64,000 nt of DNA, taken from assembly GCA_035293985.1 (NCBI GenBank), contig DATGLS010000014.1, forward strand, positions 62,001 to 126,000. The letters run 5' to 3'. The notes under the pieces are model-generated. The model saw nothing but the letters and a program-made list of their open reading frames with translations, had not been told where the DNA came from and did not search any database. This stretch comes from JAVDCA01 sp035293985. Its GTDB lineage: Bacteria; Pseudomonadota; Alphaproteobacteria; Rhizobiales; Xanthobacteraceae. The position numbers and the translations under genes are program-made. This document shows positions 7,296 through 16,352 of this stretch, piece by piece (the stretch's first letter is position 1; every line of letters starts with the position of its first letter).

Positions 7296-9068
7296 TTACG
7301 GTGTCTGCGCAACAATGCGATAAACCGCAAAGACGTCGCCCGGCGCGCTCGGCACCCGCTCGAGCCATTCGGGCGGCGCGCCCGCCTGCAGCCGGCCCCA
7401 CAGGCTCGCGGCGCGCTCCTGCGCCGTCATCTCGGGCGGCACCCGCTTGCCGCACGTGACCACATAGGTCGCGCCGAAACGCTGCAGCACCCTTCGCGCC
7501 TGATCGGGCGGCGTCGTGAACATGCGGTGCGCCGCGACGATCCCGCCCGCCAGCCGGTGATACGGCGCCGCGACGACCGACTGCGGCGTGAGCGCGAGAA
7601 TGAAGGAGCCGAAATCGGGCTCGGCGGCGATCACGCCCACAGGAAGGCGCGCCAGCTGCGCATAGCTTGCGGTGTTGAAGCATCCCGCGACCACGCGCGT
7701 GTCGCGCTCGCGCGCCGGGGGGCTGCCGGCCGCCTGCACGGCCGCAATCGCGAAGGCCGAGAGCACCGTCGGGGTCAGCAGCAGCGCCAGGAAGGCGCGC
7801 GCGACGAGATTGTGAAGATGCAGCCGCGCAAACAGCCGCAACGCGAAAGCACCGACGAGCGGCATCCCGAGCCACATCGCGTACATCGACATCTTGGCGG
7901 CCATGACGGCGAGCCCGCAGGCGATGAGCACGATGGCGCCGGCGACCAGGAAGGCGAAATCGCGGCGCAGCTCGCGCGCGAGCAGCAGCGTCGCGCCGGC
8001 GGCGAACGCCGGAAAGGCCGCCAAGGCCGCGGCGACCGGCGGCGAGCTGCGGCTGATCTGCGTCAAGGGCTGCATCTCGTTGATATGCGAGAGCCAGATG
8101 GCGCGTAGCTGCGGATCCATCATGCCAAAGGGCCCAGCGAGGCAGCGCGGCTCGATCAGCGCGAAGACGAGGCCCGCCGCGGCGGCGCTCGCGGCGACCG
8201 CGGCGACGCGAATCGCGGCATGATCGCTGGCAAAGCGCGTGGCGGCGACGCCCATGAGAAGGCCCGCGAGGACCATGGGCGCCGCCCAATTGATCGCGAT
8301 GGCGTCGCATTCGGTCTGCCCCCAGCGATCCGGACCGACGATGAGGAAAAAGGCGGCCGCCGAGCTCGCCGCAAGCGACCAACCGTAGCGCGCAAGCGCA
8401 TCGGCCCCGGCACGATCGACGGCATAGCGCAGCGGAAAGGCGGCGCCGCAGAGCGCGACGAAGGCGATGTTCTCGAGCCCGATGGCGAGGGCCACTCCGC
8501 TCAGCGCGCCGGCTGCGATCGCTGCGCCGCGCACGCGGTCGGACCATACGGTCGCGGCGACGACGGCGACCGCAAGCGCGATCTGCGCGTTATGGTGATC
8601 GATGCGGCCAGGCAGGAATTGCTGAAAGGCCGGCAGCCCGACGGCGGCCAACAGGAGGGTCACGACCGCGGCATCGCGCCCCGCGATGCGCCACGCGATC
8701 GCTGCCGCCGCGACGATTGCAGGGATCAGCCACAGCAGCGGCCAGACGACGCGCATCAATCGCTCCGCCAGCGCGGCGTCGACGAACTGGTGGAAAAACA
8801 GAAAGAGCCCGGCGAGGCCGGCGTCGATCAGGCGTGACCAGTGCGAGTCGTATCCGCCCGGCGGCGCGAGCCGCGCCTGGTGCATGTCGAACCACCCCTG
8901 CCCATGCAGAAAATCGTGCACCTCGGCGAGCCGCATCGCGTCATCGGTATCGCCGAGCGTCACCCCGGTCCCGGCCCAATGGCGGGCAATGAGGTCGACG
9001 ACGATCACCAGCCAGGCAAGCCCGGCCAGGACGGCGAAATGGGGCCCACGCGTCGTGCCCGCAGTCAT
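7296..9068 (-). CDS. Polytopic GT-C-like glycosyl/oligosaccharyl transferase-type membrane protein
   Basis: A 590-residue integral membrane protein with about ten to twelve hydrophobic segments and a soluble C-terminal domain of about 150 residues. Two features suggest the GT-C fold: an acidic GDTDDAMR motif in the first periplasmic loop (about residues 38-45), like the metal-binding acidic loop of STT3/PglB and PMT enzymes, and GRIDHHNAQ near residue 154, recalling the DHH loop of archaeal AglB. It may transfer lipid-linked sugars or glycans in the periplasm. I could not recognise a WWDYG acceptor motif, so oligosaccharyltransferase activity is only a possibility. ATG start at 9068, 130 bases ahead of the GT2 genes. 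Confidence 0.6.
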   Translation of the reverse strand: MTAGTTRGPHFAVLAGLAWLVIVVDLIARHWAGTGVTLGDTDDAMRLAEVHDFLHGQGWFDMHQARLAPPGGYDSHWSRLIDAGLAGLFLFFHQFVDAALAERLMRVVWPLLWLIPAIVAAAAIAWRIAGRDAAVVTLLLAAVGLPAFQQFLPGRIDHHNAQIALAVAVVAATVWSDRVRGAAIAAGALSGVALAIGLENIAFVALCGAAFPLRYAVDRAGADALARYGWSLAASSAAAFFLIVGPDRWGQTECDAIAINWAAPMVLAGLLMGVAATRFASDHAAIRVAAVAASAAAAGLVFALIEPRCLAGPFGMMDPQLRAIWLSHINEMQPLTQISRSSPPVAAALAAFPAFAAGATLLLARELRRDFAFLVAGAIVLIACGLAVMAAKMSMYAMWLGMPLVGAFALRLFARLHLHNLVARAFLALLLTPTVLSAFAIAAVQAAGSPPARERDTRVVAGCFNTASYAQLARLPVGVIAAEPDFGSFILALTPQSVVAAPYHRLAGGIVAAHRMFTTPPDQARRVLQRFGATYVVTCGKRVPPEMTAQERAASLWGRLQAGAPPEWLERVPSAPGDVFAVYRIVAQTP

Positions 9069-9283
9069 GCAGCGTCGATCCTCGCGCCCCTTTTGCAGCT
9101 TCCCGCTACTGATCTCGACTCATGGCGGACTTGCATTGAGGTTCCATTAACGTTGCCCGGGAGCCTCAGGAGCGGCGCGAGGCGATTAAGCCGCGCGTTA
9201 ACTAAGCTCTGCGAACCATGGCCCCGAGAGAAGCAGCCCGGCCGCCGTGGGCGCGCCGGCAGCCGCGGGGACAAACGCAGCCC

Positions 9284-9763
9284 ATGACCGTCCACAACGT
9301 CGATTTCGCGGCGCGCGCCGGCGGGGCCCGCCGGCTGGTCGAGGCGCTACCGCGGCCGGTCCGGTTCGTCATCGCCGGCGCCACCGGCCTCGTGGTCGAC
9401 CTCGCTTCGTTCACCGCCATCGTCGCCGCCGCGCATCATCCGCTGGTGGTGCGCCTCGTCACCCTCACGATCGCGACCATCGTCACCTGGCGGCTCAACC
9501 GCGCCTTCACGTTCACGCGCAGCAACCGCCGCCAGCACGACGAGGCGATGCGCTACGCGATGGTCACGGCGCTGGCGCAGGGCACGAGCTACGCGGTGTT
9601 CGCGGCGCTGGTGCTCACGGTGTTTGCCTGGCTGCCGCAGGCCGCGCTGATGACCGGCGCCGCGGTCGCGGCGTTCGTCTCCTACAACGGCCATCGCCTG
9701 CTCTCCTTCGCGCCGCATCGGCCGCCCCGCGACATCGCCCCACAGGGAAACCGCGGCACATGA
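9284..9763 (+). CDS. GtrA-family membrane protein
   Basis: A 159-residue four-helix protein. Helix 1 is FVIAGATGLVVDLASFTAIV and helix 2 ends in TWRLNRAFTFTRS, the GtrA hallmark (W-x-x-N-x-x-FTF). Helices 3 and 4 lie near 100-118 and 123-145. I chose the ATG at 9284 because it is preceded by GGGGAC; an in-frame ATG at 9218 would add 22 Arg/Pro-rich residues. Its stop overlaps the next gene (ATGA), coupling it to the flavoprotein. The pairing suggests that it carries or anchors a polyprenyl-linked sugar in a glycolipid or polysaccharide pathway. It is divergent from the glycan operon on the other strand. Confidence 0.8.
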   Translation: MTVHNVDFAARAGGARRLVEALPRPVRFVIAGATGLVVDLASFTAIVAAAHHPLVVRLVTLTIATIVTWRLNRAFTFTRSNRRQHDEAMRYAMVTALAQGTSYAVFAALVLTVFAWLPQAALMTGAAVAAFVSYNGHRLLSFAPHRPPRDIAPQGNRGT

Positions 9764-11280
9764 GCGAGCCCGTCGACGTCCTCATCATCGGCGCGGGTCC
9801 CGCTGGCCTCACGGCGGCTTACTGCCTCACGAAGGAGACGCCGTCCGTCCTGGTGATCGAGAGGGACCCGATATATGTCGGCGGCATCAGCCGCACGGTG
9901 CGCCACAAGGACTTCCTGTTCGACATCGGCGGCCACCGCTTCTTCTCGAAATCGAAGGAGGTCGTCGACCTGTGGCAGGAAATCCTGCCCGACGACTTCA
10001 TCGCCCGGCCGCGGCTGTCCCGCATCTATTACGGCGGCAAGTACTATTCGTATCCGCTGAGCGCGTTCGAGGCGCTGGGCAATCTCGGCCTCGTCACGAG
10101 CGCGGCCTGCATGCTGTCCTATGCCTATGCCAAGGCGACGCCGATCGCGGAGCCGAAGAGCTTCCATGACTGGGTGCGCAACCAGTTCGGCGAGCGGCTC
10201 TTTCAGATCTTCTTCAAAACCTACACCGAGAAGGTGTGGGGCATGTCGTGCGACGAGATCTCGGCCGACTGGGCGGCGCAGCGCATCAAGGGGCTCGACC
10301 TGCGGGTCGCGGTGGTGAACGCGCTCGAGCGTTCGCTCGGCCTCGGCAAGAGCCGGAAAAAGCCCGCCGCGGGAGAGGACGTCGTCAAGACGCTGATCGA
10401 GACCTTCCAGTATCCGCGCCGCGGGCCCGGCATGATGTGGGAAGCGGCGGCGGTGCAGATCAAGCAGCGCGGCGGCCGCATCGTCATGGGGCGCGAGCTC
10501 GCCGGCCTGAGCTGGGATGCGGCACGCCGCCTGTGGACCATCGAGGCCACAACTGCGGACGGTGCTCCTGAAATCTACACGGCGCGTCACGTGATCAGCT
10601 CGGCGCCGCTGCGCGAGCTTGTGGCGAAGATCTCGCCGCGACCGATCTCGCTGCTGCACGCGCGCGCCCTGCGCTACCGCGACTTTCTCACCGTCGCGCT
10701 GATGGTCGACAAGCCCGACCTCTTTCCCGACAACTGGATCTACATCCACGATCCGTCCGTGAAGGTCGGGCGGGTGCAGAATTTCCGCTCGTGGTCGCCC
10801 GAGATGGTCCCGGGCGGCATGACATGCCTCGGGCTCGAGTATTTCTGCTTCGAGGGCGACGGCCTGTGGAATGCACGCGACGAGGATTTGATCGCGCTCG
10901 CCAAGCGGGAGATCGCCCAGATCGGCCTGGTCACCGCAGCCGACGTGGTCGAGGGCTGCGTCGTGCGTCAGCCCAAGGCCTATCCGGTCTATGACGAGCA
11001 ATATCGCGATCACGTGGCGACCATCCGGCGCGACCTCGAGGGCAGCTACCCGACCTTGCACCTGGTCGGCCGCAACGGAATGCATAAGTACAACAACCAG
11101 GATCATGCCATGATGACCGCGATGCTCACGGCGCGGAATATCCTGGCGGGCGAGCGCGTCTACGACACATGGCAAGTCAACGAGGACGCGGAATATCACG
11201 AGGCGGGAGCTGCGGGGGCGCAGGCGGCGCTCGCGAGCGAACGGCTGGTGCCGCGTCGGGCGGGCTCGCAAGCGGCCTGA
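9760..11280 (+). CDS. FAD-dependent amine-oxidase/UDP-galactopyranose-mutase-like protein
   Basis: A 506-residue flavoprotein. The FAD-binding Rossmann motif VLIIGAGPAGLTAAY is at residues 7-21, and GGISRTVRHKDFLFDIGGHRFF near 36-57 is the second conserved block seen in UDP-galactopyranose mutases and protoporphyrinogen-oxidase-like enzymes. GRNGMHKYNNQDHAMMTA near the C-terminus (about 437-454) is the third FAD contact. It is longer than classic Glf (about 370 residues) and belongs to a broader NAD(P)/FAD oxidoreductase group often found beside glycosyltransferases and GtrA proteins. It probably rearranges or oxidises a sugar or lipid precursor; the substrate is unknown. Start ATG overlaps the GtrA stop. 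Confidence 0.8.
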   Translation: MSEPVDVLIIGAGPAGLTAAYCLTKETPSVLVIERDPIYVGGISRTVRHKDFLFDIGGHRFFSKSKEVVDLWQEILPDDFIARPRLSRIYYGGKYYSYPLSAFEALGNLGLVTSAACMLSYAYAKATPIAEPKSFHDWVRNQFGERLFQIFFKTYTEKVWGMSCDEISADWAAQRIKGLDLRVAVVNALERSLGLGKSRKKPAAGEDVVKTLIETFQYPRRGPGMMWEAAAVQIKQRGGRIVMGRELAGLSWDAARRLWTIEATTADGAPEIYTARHVISSAPLRELVAKISPRPISLLHARALRYRDFLTVALMVDKPDLFPDNWIYIHDPSVKVGRVQNFRSWSPEMVPGGMTCLGLEYFCFEGDGLWNARDEDLIALAKREIAQIGLVTAADVVEGCVVRQPKAYPVYDEQYRDHVATIRRDLEGSYPTLHLVGRNGMHKYNNQDHAMMTAMLTARNILAGERVYDTWQVNEDAEYHEAGAAGAQAALASERLVPRRAGSQAA

Positions 11281-11870
11281 AGCTGAAACCCGGCTATCTC
11301 GATCGCGCCGCGCAGGAAGCCCTGGCGCAGGCGGTCTTTGCCGTTATCGAGGCGGCGCCTCTGTTCACGCCGCGCATGCCCAAGAGCGGGCAGCCGTTCA
11401 GTGTGCGCATGACCAACTGCGGCCCGCTCGGCTGGGTCTCGGACATGAGCGGCTATCGCTACCAGCCGCAGCATCCCGTGACGGGCGCGCCGTGGCCGCC
11501 GATGCCGCCGGCCGTGCTCGCGGCGTGGCGTGAGCTCGCCGATTATCCGCATCCGCCGGAAGCGTGCCTGATCAACGTCTACGCGCCGGACGCCCGCATG
11601 GGCCTGCACCAGGACCACGACGAGCAGGATTTTGCCGCGCCGGTCGTGTCGCTTTCGCTCGGCGAGAGCTGCCTGTTTCGCGTCGGCGGCACCCGCCGCA
11701 GCGATCCGACCCGGTCGTTCCGCCTCGCGTCCGGCGACGCCGTTGTGCTTGGCGGCCCCACGCGGCTGGCATTTCACGGCGTCGACCGGATAATTCGCGG
11801 TACATCGACACTGCTGCCCGACGGTGGCCGCATTAACCTGACATTGCGCCGGGTGAATACCCCGCTATGA
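11169..11870 (+). CDS. alkB: AlkB-type 2-oxoglutarate/Fe(II)-dependent DNA repair dioxygenase
   Basis: AlkB removes methyl groups from N1-methyladenine and N3-methylcytosine in DNA by oxidative demethylation. NVYAPDARMGLHQDHDE carries the iron ligands His147 and Asp149, His203 (LAFHGV) is the third ligand, and Arg221 and Arg227 (GRINLTLR) bind 2-oxoglutarate. The domain begins only near residue 37 (LKLKPGYLD). No ATG, GTG or TTG occurs in frame between 11169 and that point, so either translation starts at 11169, overlapping the flavoprotein by 112 bases and adding a Gly/Ala/Arg-rich leader, or a rare start such as CTG at 11277 is used. It reads as a complete catalytic core. Confidence 0.85.
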   Translation: MASQRGRGISRGGSCGGAGGARERTAGAASGGLASGLKLKPGYLDRAAQEALAQAVFAVIEAAPLFTPRMPKSGQPFSVRMTNCGPLGWVSDMSGYRYQPQHPVTGAPWPPMPPAVLAAWRELADYPHPPEACLINVYAPDARMGLHQDHDEQDFAAPVVSLSLGESCLFRVGGTRRSDPTRSFRLASGDAVVLGGPTRLAFHGVDRIIRGTSTLLPDGGRINLTLRRVNTPL

Positions 11871-11962
11871 CAGGGGCGCCTTGGCCCCAAAGGTGGTCTG
11901 GGGACGTTCCCGGCGGCTCCGGCGGCGGCCCCGCGACGAGGCAATCAAGTCGAGGTAAGTCC

Positions 11963-12928
11963 ATGTTGTTGCGATTGTTACCTGCCCGTGTCGCGGCCGC
12001 GCTCGCGGCGATCGTCTTGCTGGCGCTACCCGCGCAGGCCGCCGATCCGGTGTTCCCGGGCGCCTCCCATGTCGGGCTGGTGGTGCCCGCGGGCCTGAAG
12101 CCGAGCACGACATTTCGCGGCTTCGTCGATCCCGACGTCAACGCCTCGGTGCTGATCCTCGAGGTCCCACCGCCGGTCTACTCGAAGCTCGAGGCCGAGA
12201 TGTCCGCCGAAGGTCTCAAGAAGCAGGGCATGACCGAGGAGAAGCGCGAGACCGTCACGCTCAACTCCGGCAAGGCGCTCATCGTCGTCGGCGATCAGGC
12301 CGTCGGCGACAAGACCCTGCACAAATGGGTCATGCTCGCCTCCGGCACCGAGATGGGCGCATTGATCGCCGTGCAGCTGCCGGCGGAAGCCAAGGCAAAA
12401 TATCCCGACGCCGAGGTCCGCGCGATGCTCATGACGCTCGTGATGCGCGCGAGCGTGCCGATCGACGAGCAGCTGAAGCTGGTGCCGGTCGTGTTCGGCG
12501 ATCTTTCCGGCCTGCGGCCGTTCCGCGTGCTCGGCAACAGCTCGGTCTTTCTCACCGAGGGCCCGGCCGATCCCAAGGACGTCGCCGCGCAGCCGCTGCT
12601 CATCGTCTCGGTCGCGCCCGGCGGGCCGGAGCAGGATTCCGATCGCGCCAATTTCGCGCGTCAGGTCCTGTTCAGCATGGGTGATTTCAAGGACCTGCGC
12701 ATCGTCGGCACCGACATCATCCGGCTCGACAACCTGCCGACCTACGAGATCCAGGCGGAAGCGAAGGACGCCAAGACCGATGCCGCGCTCAAGGTCGTGC
12801 AGTGGATCCGCTTCGGCCACGGCGCCTTGCTGCGCTTCCTCGGCATTGCGCCGACCGCGGCATGGAGCGAGGCGTTTCCGAAATTCCGCGCGGTGCGGGA
12901 TGGAGTGAAGCCCAGGAGTGGGGGCTGA
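11963..12928 (+). CDS. Exported protein of unknown function
   Basis: A 321-residue protein. The first 25 or so residues form a Sec signal peptide (basic LLRLLPAR, hydrophobic AAALAAIVLLAL, then PAQA before ADPVFPG as the probable cleavage site). The ATG at 11963 follows GAGGTAA; the longer frame from 11867 has no such site. The mature part has no motif I recognise. It alternates beta-like segments and repeatedly contains phrases such as GLVVPAGL, GDQAVGDKTLHKWVML and FKDLRIVGTD, suggesting a soluble periplasmic domain. It is about 90 bases downstream of alkB and converges on grpE with an 18-base gap. Similar exported proteins occur in many Rhizobiales, without a known role. Confidence 0.7.
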   Translation: MLLRLLPARVAAALAAIVLLALPAQAADPVFPGASHVGLVVPAGLKPSTTFRGFVDPDVNASVLILEVPPPVYSKLEAEMSAEGLKKQGMTEEKRETVTLNSGKALIVVGDQAVGDKTLHKWVMLASGTEMGALIAVQLPAEAKAKYPDAEVRAMLMTLVMRASVPIDEQLKLVPVVFGDLSGLRPFRVLGNSSVFLTEGPADPKDVAAQPLLIVSVAPGGPEQDSDRANFARQVLFSMGDFKDLRIVGTDIIRLDNLPTYEIQAEAKDAKTDAALKVVQWIRFGHGALLRFLGIAPTAAWSEAFPKFRAVRDGVKPRSGG

Positions 12929-12946
12929 GGTGGCGTTGCTCTTGGG

Positions 12947-13558
12947 CTAAGCCTGCGTATCGACCGAATCGCGCTGACCGGCCGCGGCGTTTTCATTTGC
13001 CGGCGCGGCCTTCGGGCCGCCCTTCGACACGCCCACCAATGCCGGACGCAGCACCCGCTCGCCGATCATGTAGCCCGGCTGCATCACCTGCACGACCGTG
13101 CCGTCCGGCACGCTCGGGTCGGGCACCTGCATCATCGCCTGGTGCAGGTTGGGATCGAACCTCTGTCCTTGCGGATCGAACTTGCGGATGCCGTGCTTCT
13201 CCATCACCTTGAGCAGCTCGCGTTCGGTGAGCTCGACGCCCTCGATGTGCGACTTGATCACCGGATCGGCCTGATCGCGGAAATCGGCGCTCAGGGTGCC
13301 GAGCGCCCGCTGCATGTTGTCGGCGACGCCGAGCAGGTCGCGCGCAAAGCTCGACACCGCATACTGGCGCGAGTCGGCGACCTCGCGCTCGGTGCGGCGG
13401 CGCAGGTTCTCCATCTCGGCGAGCGTGCGCAGCAGGCGGTCCTTGAGGTCGGCCGCCTCCCGGGTGAGCGCCGCGACGGCGTTGGCGGCCGGCTCGGCCG
13501 AAACGTCCGTCTCGGGGGTAGCTTGCGGATCAGTCGATTGGCCGTTCGGGTCCGTCAT
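12947..13558 (-). CDS. grpE: Nucleotide exchange factor GrpE
   Basis: A 203-residue co-chaperone that releases ADP from DnaK. The N-terminal 30 or so residues are Gln/Ala-rich and disordered. A long coiled-coil helix follows (AALTREAADLKDRLLRTLAE...NLRRRTERE, about 28-62), and the beta domain has the GrpE signature ending GYMIGERVLRPALVGVSKG near 163-181. The C-terminal Ala/Asn/Gln tail is usual in alphaproteobacteria. It is followed on the same strand by nothing close, and hrcA lies 98 bases upstream, the standard hrcA-grpE order. Heat-shock control is expected, but I found no CIRCE element before either gene. Confidence 0.97.
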   Translation of the reverse strand: MTDPNGQSTDPQATPETDVSAEPAANAVAALTREAADLKDRLLRTLAEMENLRRRTEREVADSRQYAVSSFARDLLGVADNMQRALGTLSADFRDQADPVIKSHIEGVELTERELLKVMEKHGIRKFDPQGQRFDPNLHQAMMQVPDPSVPDGTVVQVMQPGYMIGERVLRPALVGVSKGGPKAAPANENAAAGQRDSVDTQA

Positions 13559-13656
13559 CGTCCTCGCTTCCGTCTTGCGGATCGTGGTCGGGAAAATTCG
13601 CCTGGGATATCGAGATTCAGAAGCGGAAAATCAAGCGGGTTCCGCGTGCCGGTCCA

Positions 13657-14802
13657 TTACCCCGTCAACAGCTTGCTCACCACCCGAGCCGTGTAGTCGA
13701 CCATCGGGATGACGCGCGCATAGTTGAGCCGGGTCGGGCCGATCACGCCGATCACGCCGACGATGCGGCCGGCGGCGTCGTGATAGGGCGAGATCACGGT
13801 CGAGGAACCCGACAGCGAGAAAAGCTTGTTCTCCGAGCCGATGAAGATGCGCACGCCCTCGGCGAGCTCGGCGCGGCCGAGCAGATCGGCCACCTCGCGC
13901 TTGGTTTCGAGGTCGTCGAACAGCAGGCGCACGCGCTCGAGGTCGTCGAGTGCCTTGAGGTCGTCGAGCAGGTTGGCGTGGCCCCGCACGATCAGCTTGC
14001 GCTCCGCGTTCTCGCCGCCGGACCAGCTGGCGAGCCCGGCCGCGACGATGCGCTGGGTGAGCGCATCGAGCTCGGCGCGGCTTGCCTCCAGCGCCCGCTC
14101 GACCTCCGCGCGCGCCTCCGCGAGGGTACGCCCGCGAATGCGCGCATTGAGGAAGTTCGAGGCCTCGGTCAACGCCGAGATCGGCAGGCCGAGCGGCAGG
14201 TTGACGAGGCGGTTCTCGACCTGCCCATCCTCGGCGACGAGGACGACGAGCGCGCGCTCGGGTTCCAGCCGCACGAACTCGATGTGCTTGAGCCGCACGT
14301 TGCTCTTGGTCGTGAGCACGACGCCGGCCGCATGGGTGAGGCCGGAGAGAAGCCCGGTCGCCTCGCTGAGCACATTCTCGACCGACTTGCCGGCAGCCGC
14401 GACCTTGCCTTCGATGGCGGAGCGATCCTTCTCGCTGAGATCGCCGACCTGCATCAGCGCGTCGACGAAGAAGCGCAGGCCGACCTCGGTCGGCAGCCGG
14501 CCTGCCGAGGTATGCGGGGCGTAGATCAGGCCGAGCTCCTCCAGATCCTGCATCACGTTGCGCACCGAGGCCGGCGACAGCGGCATCGAGATCAGCCGCG
14601 ACAGGTGGCGCGAGCCGACCGGCTCGCCGGTGGCGAGGTAGCTGTCGACGATCTGGCGAAAGATTTCGCGCGAGCGCTCGTTGAGGGCGACGAGGCTCGG
14701 CTGGCCAGATCCGATGGAGATGTCCTGCGGCACGATGGCGCTCTGGTTGGGTGCTTCTGGTTGGCTGTTCTGGTTGACGCTCCGGCCCCCACAATTGTCC
14801 AT
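13657..14802 (-). CDS. hrcA: Heat-inducible transcription repressor HrcA
   Basis: A repressor of groESL/dnaK-type operons that binds CIRCE elements. The 381-residue reading has the N-terminal winged helix (LNERSREIFRQIVDSYLATG, then GSRHLSR and SPASVRNVMQDLEELGLI), the GAF-like dimerisation domain, and the conserved C-terminal VIGVIGPTRLNYARVIPMVDYTA. ATG at 14802 gives a Gln/Asn-rich leader of about 38 residues before the conserved part, slightly longer than average; no strong Shine-Dalgarno sequence decides between this and a start at 14862. It is divergent from rph, as in other Rhizobiales. No inverted repeat of the CIRCE type (TTAGCACTC-N9-GAGTGCTAA) is present in the intergenic space. 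Confidence 0.95.
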   Translation of the reverse strand: MDNCGGRSVNQNSQPEAPNQSAIVPQDISIGSGQPSLVALNERSREIFRQIVDSYLATGEPVGSRHLSRLISMPLSPASVRNVMQDLEELGLIYAPHTSAGRLPTEVGLRFFVDALMQVGDLSEKDRSAIEGKVAAAGKSVENVLSEATGLLSGLTHAAGVVLTTKSNVRLKHIEFVRLEPERALVVLVAEDGQVENRLVNLPLGLPISALTEASNFLNARIRGRTLAEARAEVERALEASRAELDALTQRIVAAGLASWSGGENAERKLIVRGHANLLDDLKALDDLERVRLLFDDLETKREVADLLGRAELAEGVRIFIGSENKLFSLSGSSTVISPYHDAAGRIVGVIGVIGPTRLNYARVIPMVDYTARVVSKLLTG

Positions 14803-14970
14803 CCCGGGGCTGGAGTTCAAGCTTGGCCGCGGTTTTACGAGCGAACGGCGAATCACCCGCAAGCCGCTATCCTTTTCTCGGCAAAATCATCTACAAGCGG
14901 GCCCACCGGGCGATGATCCGCCCGCCGTTGCGACCCGTGGACCCGTTCGATCCTTTTGGAGACCTCGCCG

Positions 14971-15684
14971 ATGCGCCCGAGCCGCCGCCAGCCCGACGAG
15001 CTGCGTGCCGTCACGCTCGAGCGCGGCGTGGTGAAATATGCCGAGGGCTCGTGCTTCGTGAAGTTCGGCGACACCCACGTGCTGGTCACCGCGACGCTCG
15101 AGGATCGCCTGCCGCCCTGGCTCAAGGGCCAGGCGCGCGGCTGGATCACGGCCGAGTACGGCATGCTGCCGCGCGCCACCCTGGAGCGGACCCGGCGCGA
15201 GGCCTCGGCCGGCAAGCAGGGCGGCCGCACCATCGAGATCCAGCGGCTGATCGGGCGCAGCCTGCGGGCCGTGGTCGACCTTGCGGCGCTGGGCGAGCGG
15301 CAGATCACCGTCGACTGCGACGTGATCCAGGCGGACGGCGGCACGCGCACCGCCTCGATCACCGCCGGCTGGGTCGCGCTGCACGACTGCATCCAGTGGA
15401 TGAAGGCACGCAAGATGCTGCCGGCCGATCCGCTGCGCGATCATATCGCGGCGATCTCGTGCGGCATCTGCAACGGAACCCCGGTGCTCGATCTGGATTA
15501 TGCGGAGGACTCGGAAGCCGAGACCGATGCCAATTTCGTCATGACCGGCTCAGGAAACATCGTCGAGGTGCAGGGCACGGCAGAAAAGACGCCGTTCAGC
15601 GAGGAGCAGCTGCTCGCACTGCTGGCGCTCGCCCGCAAGGGCGTCGGCAAGCTCGTCGACCTGCAGAAGATGGCGGTGACGTGA
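14971..15684 (+). CDS. rph: Ribonuclease PH
   Basis: A 237-residue phosphorolytic 3'-to-5' exoribonuclease that trims tRNA precursors. It begins MRPSRRQPDELRAVTLERG, has the phosphate-binding RTR-type segment (ERTRREASAGKQGGRTIEIQRLIGRSL split over 70-98), and the acidic catalytic strand QADGGTRTASITAG near 120. A TTG fifteen bases upstream is an alternative start, but the ATG lies nine bases after GGAG, so it is preferred. The stop overlaps the GTG start of rdgB by four bases. rph, rdgB and hemW form a tight operon, as in many alphaproteobacteria. Confidence 0.96.
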   Translation: MRPSRRQPDELRAVTLERGVVKYAEGSCFVKFGDTHVLVTATLEDRLPPWLKGQARGWITAEYGMLPRATLERTRREASAGKQGGRTIEIQRLIGRSLRAVVDLAALGERQITVDCDVIQADGGTRTASITAGWVALHDCIQWMKARKMLPADPLRDHIAAISCGICNGTPVLDLDYAEDSEAETDANFVMTGSGNIVEVQGTAEKTPFSEEQLLALLALARKGVGKLVDLQKMAVT

Positions 15685-16352
15685 GCGCGACCTCGCCGCG
15701 GCCGAATGCAACGACGACGCACCGTCGGATCAGCGGCCGCCTGGTCATCGCGACGCATAATCCCGGCAAGCTGGTCGAGATGCGCGAGCTGCTGGCGCTC
15801 TACGGCGTCGCGGCGATCTCGGCCGGCGAACTCGGCCTGCCCGAGCCGGAGGAGACCGGCACGACCTTCCGTGCCAACGCGCGCATCAAGGCGGAAGCGG
15901 CCGCGCGGGCCTCCGGCCAGCCCGCCTTCGCCGACGACTCGGGGCTGGCGGTCGATGCGCTCGGCGGCGAGCCTGGGATCTACTCGGCGCGCTGGGCCGG
16001 ACCCACCAAGGATTTCGCCGGCGCGATGGGGCAGATCGATGCGCTGCTGCGCGAGCGCGGCGCGACCGCGCCGCAGCAGCGCAAAGCGCATTTCGTCTCC
16101 GCGTTGTGTGTCGCCTGGCCGGACGGCCATGTCGAGGAGTTCGAAGCCACGGTCGACGGCACGCTGGTGTGGCCGCCGCGCGGCGACAAAGGGTTCGGCT
16201 ACGATCCGATGTTCCTGCCGGACGGCTTTGCGCTCACCTTCGGCGAGATGACGAGCGACGACAAGCATGGGCTGCCCCCCAAGGGCCGGGGCCTGTCGCA
16301 TCGCGCGCGCGCGTTCCTCAAGCTCGCGGAGGCCTGCCTTGAGCGACGCTGA
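15681..16352 (+). CDS. rdgB: XTP/dITP pyrophosphatase (non-canonical purine NTPase)
   Basis: A 223-residue Ham1/RdgB enzyme that hydrolyses inosine and xanthosine triphosphates to monophosphates, keeping them out of nucleic acids. RLVIATHNPGKLVEMREL (about 22-39) is the nucleotide-binding start, FADDSGLAVDALGG carries the catalytic Asp, and GFGYDPMFLPDG, SHRARAF complete the family motifs. The first 18 residues are a Thr/Arg-rich leader. The GTG start at 15681 overlaps the rph stop (GTGA). The gene then overlaps hemW by 14 bases, so the three-gene unit is translationally linked. Confidence 0.95.
   Translation: MSATSPRPNATTTHRRISGRLVIATHNPGKLVEMRELLALYGVAAISAGELGLPEPEETGTTFRANARIKAEAAARASGQPAFADDSGLAVDALGGEPGIYSARWAGPTKDFAGAMGQIDALLRERGATAPQQRKAHFVSALCVAWPDGHVEEFEATVDGTLVWPPRGDKGFGYDPMFLPDGFALTFGEMTSDDKHGLPPKGRGLSHRARAFLKLAEACLERR

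Noticed and set aside
14803..14970. CIRCE element expected between hrcA and rph
   Set aside because: No TTAGCACTC-N9-GAGTGCTAA or close variant found here; the groESL or dnaK genes it would serve are not in the window.
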